A DNA stretch of 32,982 nucleotides from Ewingella americana. Lineage in GTDB: Bacteria > Pseudomonadota > Gammaproteobacteria > Enterobacterales > Enterobacteriaceae. The position numbers and the translations under genes were made by a program. The first letter of the stretch is position 1. Each line of letters opens with the position of its first letter. This document shows positions 16,307 through 23,019 of the stretch, piece after piece. The DNA lies in assembly GCF_006438725.1 (NCBI RefSeq), contig NZ_RCZD01000023.1, positions 1-32,982 of the forward strand, in the 5' to 3' direction. The notes beneath the pieces were generated by a model. It did not search any database. It worked only from the letters and a program-made list of their open reading frames with translations, and was not told the origin of the DNA.

Positions 16307-16730
16307 GCAGATCCCGCTGCTCAGCACACAGCCTGAAAAACTGGTGATACTCACCGGTAACGGCAACGTGGTTTCCACGCTGGCCCCTTCACTTTCTTTC
16401 GAATACCGCTTCCCGCTAACACTGACCGTCAGTGACAGCGGACTCAGCGACAAACTGGCGGATCTTATTGTCGTCACCGTACTCGATTGGCTGACGGAAA
16501 ATCAGCCCGACATTCTGAGCAGCAGTACCCGCAGGCTGACCGATGTGAGTTACGCGCGGCAGGAAAACAGCCTGACGATGACCTTGCAGCTGACCGAGCG
16601 CGTTCAGGTTCAGGACACTGACGGCGTACGTACCATTACGCATCTGCCCGAACCACCGCGGCCTGAGGATAACGTCCGGCCACATCAGGTTTATCTCAAT
16701 GGCGAACTGATAAGCCACTGGGCTGAGTGA
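16269..16730 (+). CDS. R: Tail completion protein R (P2 gpR-like)
   Basis: A 153-aa homologue of P2 gpR (155 aa): LKPTQLQQ at the start, TLAPSLSFEYRFPL, WLTENQPDI, and the C-terminal YLNGELISHW, which parallels YINGELVSKW in P2. The start is GTG 16269 with AGGAG 8 nt upstream; a longer frame to 16119 overlaps the spanin genes and lacks support. gpR terminates the tail tube or sheath at the head-proximal end. In P2, gene S follows; here S is absent, and the next gene is V after a late-promoter region. Confidence 0.92.
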   Translation: MLKPTQLQQRLIEQIPLLSTQPEKLVILTGNGNVVSTLAPSLSFEYRFPLTLTVSDSGLSDKLADLIVVTVLDWLTENQPDILSSSTRRLTDVSYARQENSLTMTLQLTERVQVQDTDGVRTITHLPEPPRPEDNVRPHQVYLNGELISHWAE

Positions 16731-16750
16731 CCCGGTTTCCGTCACCGTTC

Positions 16751-16770
16751 GTTGTGCCACGGCCCGCCGG
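16751..16770 (+). promoter_or_regulatory. Ogr-type activator site, late promoter 2 (half-degenerate)
   Basis: GTTGTGCCAC is repeated exactly from late promoter 1, but the distal half of the dyad is CGG rather than ACA. It lies 68 bp before gene V, the position of the P2 PV promoter. The 88-bp R-V gap is where P2 gene S would end, so the spacing suggests a clean loss of S with retention of the promoter. Confidence 0.6.
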
Positions 16771-16818
16771 GCGCTGACTGATTGTCGACTTCCCCCTCTA
16801 AACGGCATCCTTAATTTC

Positions 16819-17460
16819 ATGAATACACATACACAACTCAACGACATCATGCGGCTGCTCAACAACCTTGTGCGCATTGGGACTGTCACCGCCATCGACC
16901 TCGAAAATGCCCGCTGCCGGGTGACCACGGGCAACAACATCACCGCCTGGCTACCCTGGATGACCAGCCGTGCCGGACGCACCCGCAGTTGGTGGGCGCC
17001 GTCAGTCGGCGAACAAGTTTTATTACTGTCGATGGGGGGCGAACTGACGACGGCATTCGTGCTGCCGGCTATTTTTTCGGATGCCAACCCGGCACCGTCG
17101 GCGTCAGCGGATGCCGTTCACCTGAGCTTCCCGGACGGTGCCGTGATCGAATACGAACCGGCCAACGGTGTGTTGACAGCCAGCGGCATCAAGTCCGCCA
17201 ACATCACCGCTGCCGACCATATTTCGGTCACTGCACCGCTGATTGCATGCCATGCCAGCACCCGCATCACCCTGGAGACCCCTGAAGTGGTGTGCAGTAG
17301 CAAGCTCATCACCGGCTCGCTTGAGGTCAAACAGGGCGGCACCATGACCGGCAATATCAGCCACAGCGGGGGAAGCTTCACCTCGAATGGCATTGCTTTA
17401 CACACCCACCGCCACAGCGGCGTACAGACTGGCGGCGGTCAAACCGGAGGCCCGCAATGA
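16819..17460 (+). CDS. V: Baseplate spike protein V
   Basis: A 213-aa homologue of P2 gpV, the trimeric spike that tips the tail tube and pierces the outer membrane. The OB-fold N-terminal part contains WWAPSVGEQVLLLS, followed by the beta-helix stem (PDGAVIEYEP, TPEVVCSSKLITGSLEVKQGG). The C-terminal HTHRH (H195, H197, H199) includes the HxH motif that binds iron at the spike apex in P2. All spike features are intact, so membrane piercing should be retained. It overlaps W by ATGA. Confidence 0.96.
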   Translation: MNTHTQLNDIMRLLNNLVRIGTVTAIDLENARCRVTTGNNITAWLPWMTSRAGRTRSWWAPSVGEQVLLLSMGGELTTAFVLPAIFSDANPAPSASADAVHLSFPDGAVIEYEPANGVLTASGIKSANITAADHISVTAPLIACHASTRITLETPEVVCSSKLITGSLEVKQGGTMTGNISHSGGSFTSNGIALHTHRHSGVQTGGGQTGGPQ

Positions 17461-17807
17461 GTGATCCCAAGTACCTTGGCATGGCGCGCGAAAGCGGTCT
17501 GGCAATAGAAGATCTCGACCATATTCGCCAGTCCATCAGCGACATTTTGCAGACACCAATAGGTACACGCGTCATGCGCCGTGACTACGGTTCACTGCTG
17601 TCGACGCTGATTGACCAGCCGCAAAACGATGCGCTGCGCCTGCAAATCATGGCGGTGTGCTACTCCGCGCTGTTGCAGTGGGAGCCCCGAATCTCGCTGA
17701 CCGCCATCACCTTTAACGCCGGTAACAGCGGCAAAATGGTGGTGGATATGACCGGATACCGTAGCGATACGGCGACGGATTTTTCCCTGAGCATTCCTGT
17801 GAGCTGA
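17457..17807 (+). CDS. W: Baseplate wedge protein W (gp25-like)
   Basis: A 116-aa protein of the gp25/lysozyme-like baseplate family (P2 gpW, 115 aa). It includes the RVMRRDYGSLL segment, close to the conserved sequence that contacts the sheath and triggers its assembly in contractile systems. It overlaps V by 4 nt and is followed 4 nt later by J. Confidence 0.95.
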   Translation: MSDPKYLGMARESGLAIEDLDHIRQSISDILQTPIGTRVMRRDYGSLLSTLIDQPQNDALRLQIMAVCYSALLQWEPRISLTAITFNAGNSGKMVVDMTGYRSDTATDFSLSIPVS

Positions 17808-17811
17808 CACT

Positions 17812-18720
17812 ATGGCGACTATCGATTTAAGCCAGTTACCTGCCCCGGACGTGGTAGAGCAACTGGACTATGAAAGCCTGTTTGAAGAGCGAAAATCCAC
17901 CCTAATCTCGCTCTATCCGGCCGAACAACAAGCGGCCATCAGCCGCACGCTGGCGTTGGAGTCCGAGCCGCTGGTCAAGCTGCTGCAGGAGAACGCCTAC
18001 CGCGAAGTGATCCTGCGTCAGCGGGTCAACGAAGCCGCCCGCGCCGTGATGGTGGCTTATGCTACGGGCAGTGATTTGGACCAGTTGGCGGCGAATACCA
18101 ACGTTGGGCGCCTGGTGCTGCAACCAGCAGACCAGACAACGGTACCGCCGACTGACGCCGTAATGGAAAGTGATACGGATTTCCGCATGCGCATTCCGCA
18201 GGCTTTCGAGGGGTTGAGCGTGGCCGGTCCGACGGGCGCTTATGAATACCATGCCCGCAGTGCCGATGGACGGGTTGCCGATGCATCGGCTATCAGCCCG
18301 TCACCGGCTGAAGTCACCATCACTATTCTTTCCCGTGACAATGAGGGTAAGGCTTCTGCCGATTTGTTGGCCGCCGTCGACAAAGCGCTGAATGACGAAG
18401 ATGTGCGTCCGGTAGCAGATCGCGTCACCGTTCAGGCAGCCAACATCGTCCCTTATGAAATCAGGGCGGTACTGTTTGTATTGCCGACCCCTGAAATTGA
18501 GCCGGTACGCGCGGCTTCCGAAGCCCAACTCAAGAAATACATCAATACACAAAGCCGGTTAGGCCGGGATATCCGTCTCTCTGCTATCTACGCCGCCCTG
18601 CATGTCGAAGGGGTCCAGCGCGTGGAACTGACGTCTCCCGTAGCAGATATCGTGCTGGATAAAACGCAAGCCTCACTGTGCACCGCCTATACGTTATCCG
18701 TCGGAGGATCTGATGAATGA
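17812..18720 (+). CDS. J: Baseplate wedge protein J
   Basis: A 302-aa protein, the same length as P2 gpJ and of the gp6/J baseplate family. It opens with MATIDLSQLPAPDVVEQLDYE and contains TGSDLDQLAANTNVGR and the EGVQRVELTSP segment near the end. It forms the iris of the baseplate with W and I. It overlaps gene I by 8 nt. Confidence 0.95.
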   Translation: MATIDLSQLPAPDVVEQLDYESLFEERKSTLISLYPAEQQAAISRTLALESEPLVKLLQENAYREVILRQRVNEAARAVMVAYATGSDLDQLAANTNVGRLVLQPADQTTVPPTDAVMESDTDFRMRIPQAFEGLSVAGPTGAYEYHARSADGRVADASAISPSPAEVTITILSRDNEGKASADLLAAVDKALNDEDVRPVADRVTVQAANIVPYEIRAVLFVLPTPEIEPVRAASEAQLKKYINTQSRLGRDIRLSAIYAALHVEGVQRVELTSPVADIVLDKTQASLCTAYTLSVGGSDE

Positions 18721-19327
18721 TCGTCTGTTACCTTCTGGCTCTTCGACACTGGAGGTGGCTGCGGCACAAGCTCTGGCTCAGATAGGGTTGATTCCGGTAC
18801 CGCTGCGTCAGCTCTGGAACCCGGACACCTGCCCGCTGCCACTGCTGCCCTATATTGCCTGGGCATTCTCCGTCGACCGCTGGGATGAGCACTGGACAGA
18901 AACCGCCAAGCGTTCAGCCGTACGATCTGCCTGGTTTGTGCATAAACATAAAGGCACCATCGGCGCCCTGCGCCGGGTGGTTGAACCTCTGGGTTACTTA
19001 ATTCGCGTCACCGAATGGTGGCAGACAAAGGATGTCCCAGGCACCTTTCGCCTGGATGTTGGCGTACTGGAAACCGGTATTACCGAAGAGATGTACGAGG
19101 AGCTCGAGCGCCTGATTTCTGACGCCAAGCCATGCAGCCGCCATCTGATTGGGCTCTCTATCAATCTGGATTTCACAGGTGACCTTTATATGGCGGCCGC
19201 CACCTATGACGGCGAAGAGTTGACTGTTTACCCCTATTTCCCAGAGACCATCATCGCGTCCGGTTCTGCGTTCACCGGTTCGGCTATTCATTTAATCGAC
19301 AACCTGAGAGTAAATTATGACAGCTAA
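18713..19327 (+). CDS. I: Tail formation protein I
   Basis: A 204-aa P2 gpI homologue (P2 gpI about 176 aa). Characteristic stretches are LLPSGSSTLEVAAAQAL, LPYIAWAFSVDRWDEHW and RSAWFVHKHKGT. gpI connects the wedges to the tail fibres. It is slightly longer than P2 I at its C-terminus, which is where it meets the fibre; the gene overlaps H by 11 nt. Confidence 0.94.
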   Translation: MNDRLLPSGSSTLEVAAAQALAQIGLIPVPLRQLWNPDTCPLPLLPYIAWAFSVDRWDEHWTETAKRSAVRSAWFVHKHKGTIGALRRVVEPLGYLIRVTEWWQTKDVPGTFRLDVGVLETGITEEMYEELERLISDAKPCSRHLIGLSINLDFTGDLYMAAATYDGEELTVYPYFPETIIASGSAFTGSAIHLIDNLRVNYDS

Positions 19328-20603
19328 ATACTATGCCCTACTGACCAATCTGGGCGTCGCCAAACTGGCCAACGCGACTGCGCTCGGTACACAACTGAGC
19401 CTGACGCAAATGGCCGTCGGTGACGGCGGCGGCGCATTGCCAACGCCGGATCCAGCGCAAACCAAACTGATCGGTGAAAAACGCCGCGCCTCACTGAATT
19501 CACTCAGCGTTGACCCGGCAAATACCAATCAAATTATTGCCGAGCAGATCATTCCTGAAGATCAGGGCGGTTTCTGGATCCGTGAAATCGGCCTGTTCGA
19601 CCAGGACAATACGCTGATCGCCATCGCTAACTGCCCGGAAACCTATAAACCGCAGCTGCAGGAAGGCAGCGGCCGCACGCAAACCGTACGCATGATCATC
19701 GTGGTCAACAGCACCGAAGCCGTGACACTGAAAATCGATCCGTCAGTGGTGCTGGCAACCCGGAAATATGTCGATGATAAAGTGATTGAAGTGAAGGCTT
19801 ATGCTGATGATGTGATGGCAAAGCATCTGGCGGCAGCGAATCCACACAATCAGTATTTGCAAATCAGTAAGTCTTTGGCAGAAATTAAAGCAGTGGGGCC
19901 TGATGCTGTGGCGGCGGTTCTTACTAATCTTGGTTTGGGAGTAAATAAATTTCAGGGCCGTATTTTAAATATTCTAAAATTCACTAAAAGCGGAAGTTAT
20001 TCCCCTACCGAGGGAACGCGATTTATTAAGGTTTACGTCACTGGCGGCGGCGGCGGCGGCGGTGGTGCTGTAGCTACGGGCTCGAATCAAGGGGCAATCG
20101 GGTCCGGCGGAGGTGCTGCTGGTACTGCAATATCTCATTTAATAATTAGTGATCTATCATTGCCTGTCAATTTTACCGTGGGTACTGGCGGAAGTGGGGG
20201 TAATGGAGCACAAGAACCACAATCAGGAAAAAATAGCAGCTTCGGAACATTTTTGACGGCTTCTGCAGGTGCGCGGGCAGCAAGCGGGCAAATATTCAAT
20301 TTTGGCGAATCTAGAATACTTGCAAATGGCGGAGCAGGTATTGGAAATGGTGGGAATTTCTTAAACTTAAAAGGGCAACCGGGTACCCCAGCGCTTACCT
20401 TTTCGGGAAGTTATGAAAGCGGTGGTGGGGGCGCATCATACTATGCTGGGGGCGGTGATCCTATTGCAGCTGGAGTAACTTACCCTGGCCAGGAGGGTAT
20501 TTTAGGGGCCGGTGGGGCAGGTGCTTTTAATGTCCAAAACTCTCCGAATCAGCAAGGCGGAAAAGGTGGTGACGGTATTATAATTATTGAGGAATACACA
20601 TAA
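19317..20603 (+). CDS. H: Tail fibre protein H with glycine-rich tip
   Basis: A 428-aa fibre, much shorter than P2 gpH (669 aa). The N-terminal 150 residues (MTAKYYALLTNLGVAKLANA, GGFWIREIGLFD) are the conserved baseplate-attachment domain of P2-like fibres. After a short linker (about 155-220) the tip from about 228 is glycine-rich, with an eight-glycine run at 243-250 and repeated GGxG segments to the end; it resembles Gly_rich_2 tips of enterobacterial fibres. The DNA of the distal third is visibly A/T-richer than the proximal part, a sign of exchange of the receptor-binding module. No fibre-assembly chaperone (gene G) follows. Confidence 0.93.
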   Translation: MTAKYYALLTNLGVAKLANATALGTQLSLTQMAVGDGGGALPTPDPAQTKLIGEKRRASLNSLSVDPANTNQIIAEQIIPEDQGGFWIREIGLFDQDNTLIAIANCPETYKPQLQEGSGRTQTVRMIIVVNSTEAVTLKIDPSVVLATRKYVDDKVIEVKAYADDVMAKHLAAANPHNQYLQISKSLAEIKAVGPDAVAAVLTNLGLGVNKFQGRILNILKFTKSGSYSPTEGTRFIKVYVTGGGGGGGGAVATGSNQGAIGSGGGAAGTAISHLIISDLSLPVNFTVGTGGSGGNGAQEPQSGKNSSFGTFLTASAGARAASGQIFNFGESRILANGGAGIGNGGNFLNLKGQPGTPALTFSGSYESGGGGASYYAGGGDPIAAGVTYPGQEGILGAGGAGAFNVQNSPNQQGGKGGDGIIIIEEYT

Positions 20604-20620
20604 TAATAAATATCTTTTCT

Positions 20621-20664
20621 TTATAAATAACAATGACGCATTAAGGCGTCATTGTTATTTATAA
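20621..20664 (+). terminator. Long perfect inverted repeat after the fibre gene (likely terminator)
   Basis: Two perfect 19-bp arms (20621-20639 and 20646-20664; core AACAATGACGC) around loop ATTAAG. It stands 18 bp after the fibre stop and ends the V-H operon. There is no strong T-run, only TTATTTATAA inside the stem. It may also act bidirectionally. The remaining gap up to FI (20665-20741) is A/T-rich and shows no gene. Confidence 0.7.
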
Positions 20665-20741
20665 GCTTGCAGGCCATGCAATCAATTTAGATAGTTTTTC
20701 TATAAAGCGTAAAAAACTTATTATTCTGCATTACCCCCTCT

Positions 20742-20761
20742 GTTGTGCCACTCCCCCCACG
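20742..20761 (+). promoter_or_regulatory. Ogr-type activator site, late promoter 3
   Basis: Third copy of GTTGTGCCAC, here with ACG at the distal half-site (TGT-N12-ACG). It lies 94 bp before FI, the position of the P2 promoter for the F-I to D operon. Confidence 0.65.
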
Positions 20762-20835
20762 CCTGCCATCGAATGCGCTTTCTTTTGTGAACCGGCATCC
20801 TTGCTTCACCACCCACAAAAGAGAGAGTCACCCCG

Positions 20836-22005
20836 ATGGCTGATTATCACCACGGCGTACGCGTTATTGAAATCAATGACGGCACCCGCGTTATTTCTAC
20901 TGTTTCCACTGCCATTATCGGCATGGTGTGTACCGCGAAAGATGCGGATGCCACCCTGTTTCCCCTCAACACACCGGTGCTGATCACCGACGTTCTGGCC
21001 GCCAGCGGCAAGGCGGGTAAAACCGGCACTCTGGGCCCGGCGCTGCTGGCTATCGCCGATCAGTGCAAACCTGTCACCGTGGTCGTTCGCGTTGAAGAAG
21101 GTGAAAACGAAGCGGTAACTACGACCAATATTATCGGCGGCTCTGACGCTAACGGCCGTTACACCGGTATGAAAGCCCTGCTCTCTGCACAGGCGGAGCT
21201 GGGCGTGAAACCGCGTATTTTGGGCGTCCCTGGCCATGACAATCAGGCGGTGGCCACAGCACTGGCAGCAGTTTGCCAGCAGCTGCGCGCGTTCGGTTAC
21301 ATCAGCGTATTTGGTGCAAAGACCATTGCCGATGCCATTAAGTACCGCGACAACTTCAGCCAGCGTGAGCTGATGCTGATTTGGCCGGACTTCGTTAACT
21401 GGAATACCACCACCAGCCAGTCGGATACCGCTTACGCTTCGGCACGCGCACTGGGCCTGCGTGCCAAAATCGACCAGGACACCGGCTGGCATAAAACGCT
21501 GTCCAACGTTGGCGTCAACGGCGTAACCGGTCTTTCCGCCAGCGTGTTCTGGGACTTACAGGCCACCGGCACCGATGCCGATCTGCTGAACCAGGCCTGC
21601 GTCACCACGCTGGTGCGTAAAGACGGCTTCCGCTTCTGGGGCAACCGCACCTGTAGCGATGACCCGTTATTCGCGTTCGAAAACTACACCCGTACCGCGC
21701 AGATCCTGGCTGACACCATGGCCGAAGCGCATATGTGGGCAGTCGACAAGCCAATGACCCCTTCCCTTATCCGCGACATGATCGACGGCATCAAAGCCAA
21801 AATGCGCGAAATGAAATCTGCCGGTTACCTCATTGATGGCGACTGCTGGTATGACGAAGCGGCTAACACGCCGGAGTCATTGAAGGCGGGCAAGCTGTAC
21901 ATCGATTACGACTACACGCCGGTTCCACCACTGGAAGATCTGACTCTGCGCCAACGCATCACCGACAAATACCTGGTGAACTTTGCCGCTTCCGTGAACA
22001 GCTAA
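20836..22005 (+). CDS. FI: Tail sheath protein FI
   Basis: A 389-aa contractile sheath homologous to P2 gpFI (396 aa), about 42-43 kDa. The start MADYHHGVRVIEINDGTRVI and the C-terminal TDKYLVNFAASVNS are typical, as is the KPRILGVPGHDNQ segment. Contraction of the sheath drives tube and spike through the envelope. Serracin P, a tailocin of Serratia plymuthica, was reported to contain a subunit of about this mass. First gene of the FI-FII-E-T-U-D operon. Confidence 0.97.
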   Translation: MADYHHGVRVIEINDGTRVISTVSTAIIGMVCTAKDADATLFPLNTPVLITDVLAASGKAGKTGTLGPALLAIADQCKPVTVVVRVEEGENEAVTTTNIIGGSDANGRYTGMKALLSAQAELGVKPRILGVPGHDNQAVATALAAVCQQLRAFGYISVFGAKTIADAIKYRDNFSQRELMLIWPDFVNWNTTTSQSDTAYASARALGLRAKIDQDTGWHKTLSNVGVNGVTGLSASVFWDLQATGTDADLLNQACVTTLVRKDGFRFWGNRTCSDDPLFAFENYTRTAQILADTMAEAHMWAVDKPMTPSLIRDMIDGIKAKMREMKSAGYLIDGDCWYDEAANTPESLKAGKLYIDYDYTPVPPLEDLTLRQRITDKYLVNFAASVNS

Positions 22006-22019
22006 GGAGATTTTGACTC

Positions 22020-22529
22020 ATGGCACTCCCTAAGAAACTGAAATACCTGAACCTGTTCAACGACGGGAACAGCTACCTCGGCGTGGTCTCCTCTCTGACC
22101 CTGCCAAAACTAACCCGCAAGCTGGAAAAATATCGCGGCGGCGGCATGAGCGGTTCAACCTCCGTGGACTTCGGTCTGGATGATGACGCGCTGGCGCTCG
22201 AGTGGTCCATCGGCGGTATTGATGAACTGGTTTTGCAGCAATGGGGCAGCACAGCGGATATTCCCCTGCGTTTCGCCGGTTCATTCCAGCGCGACGACAC
22301 CGGTGAGATCTCCGCCGTAGAAGTGGTGATGCGCGGCCGTCACAAAGAGTTTGATTTTGGTGAGTATAAGCAGGGTGAAGATACCGAAACCAAAATCACC
22401 ACCGACTGCACTTACTTCAAACTGACCATCGACGGCAAAGAGCTGATTGAAATCGATACCGTCAACATGGTGGAAATCGTCAACGGCGTCGATCGCCTGG
22501 CTGAACACCGCACGGCACTCGGTCTTTAA
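22020..22529 (+). CDS. FII: Tail tube protein FII
   Basis: A 169-aa major tube protein like P2 gpFII (172 aa): MALPKKLKYLNLFNDGNSYLG, VDFGLDDDALALEWSIGG, and VNGVDRLAEHRTALGL at the end. It polymerises into hexamer rings inside the sheath. It follows FI by 14 nt with AAGGAG as ribosome site. A hairpin (22539-22558) follows the gene. Confidence 0.96.
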   Translation: MALPKKLKYLNLFNDGNSYLGVVSSLTLPKLTRKLEKYRGGGMSGSTSVDFGLDDDALALEWSIGGIDELVLQQWGSTADIPLRFAGSFQRDDTGEISAVEVVMRGRHKEFDFGEYKQGEDTETKITTDCTYFKLTIDGKELIEIDTVNMVEIVNGVDRLAEHRTALGL

Positions 22530-22538
22530 CTCCCCACG

Positions 22539-22558
22539 GCCGGCAAAATATTGCCGGC
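22539..22558 (+). promoter_or_regulatory. Hairpin between FII and E
   Basis: GCCGGCAA-AATA-TTGCCGGC forms a perfect 8-bp stem and 4-nt loop 10 nt after the FII stop. No T-run follows, so it is more likely an RNA-stability or partial-attenuation element that lets sheath and tube be made in excess over E and T; function is inferred. Confidence 0.5.
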
Positions 22559-22585
22559 TGCTTCTCTGACTAAGCAGGAATCCTC

Positions 22586-22864
22586 ATGAGCCTCGAAGAA
22601 AATACCGTCGTTCTCGATGTACCCCTTAAACGCGGTGACGTTGAGATTACTGAAATCCAGGTAACCAAACCCAATGCCGGTAGCCTGCGTGGGATTGGTC
22701 TGGCCGCACTGGCCAATGCCGACGTTGACGCGCTAATCACCATTTTACCGCGCATCACTTACCCGAACCTGACCAAAGAAGAGTGCGCCCGTCTTGAATT
22801 ACCGGACCTGATCGCCCTGGCTGGCAAGGTGATCGGTTTTTTGTCGCCGAAACTGGCCGGGTAA
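22586..22864 (+). CDS. E: Tail assembly protein E
   Basis: A 92-aa homologue of P2 gpE (91 aa), a tape-measure chaperone needed for tail assembly but not kept in the particle. Contains VTKPNAGSLRGIGLAAL. Near its end, in frame, is the slippery heptamer T-TTT-TTG (22837-22843), which allows a fraction of ribosomes to shift -1 and make the longer E+E' product. Confidence 0.94.
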   Translation: MSLEENTVVLDVPLKRGDVEITEIQVTKPNAGSLRGIGLAALANADVDALITILPRITYPNLTKEECARLELPDLIALAGKVIGFLSPKLAG

Positions 22865-23019
22865 ACATCGATCCCCGACTGACCGTTGAAGATCTGATGG
22901 CAGATATCGCGGTGATTTTTCATTGGCCGCCGTCCGCAATGGACGGCATGTTTCTCACCGAGTTGATGAACTGGCGATATAAAGCGTTGCAACGCAGTGG
23001 AGTAAAAACAGATGAGTAA
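22843..23019 (+). CDS. E': E' extension made by -1 frameshift (E+E')
   Basis: Downstream of the TTTTTTG slip site, the -1 frame reads VAETGRVNIDPRLTVEDLMA through ADIAVIFHWPPS to MNWRYKALQRSGVKTDE and stops at 23017-23019. It adds 58 residues to the first 86 of E, for about 144 aa. P2 produces an equivalent E+E' by -1 shift at the same kind of T6G heptamer. It has no start codon or ribosome site of its own. Its stop overlaps the start of T. The conserved shift is strong evidence that the tail is functional. Confidence 0.9.
   Translation, partial: VAETGRVNIDPRLTVEDLMADIAVIFHWPPSAMDGMFLTELMNWRYKALQRSGVKTDE

Noticed and set aside
19317-20664. Invertible fibre cassette (phase variation)
   Set aside because: No second fibre tip, no inverted copy of fibre sequence and no DNA invertase gene are present in the window.
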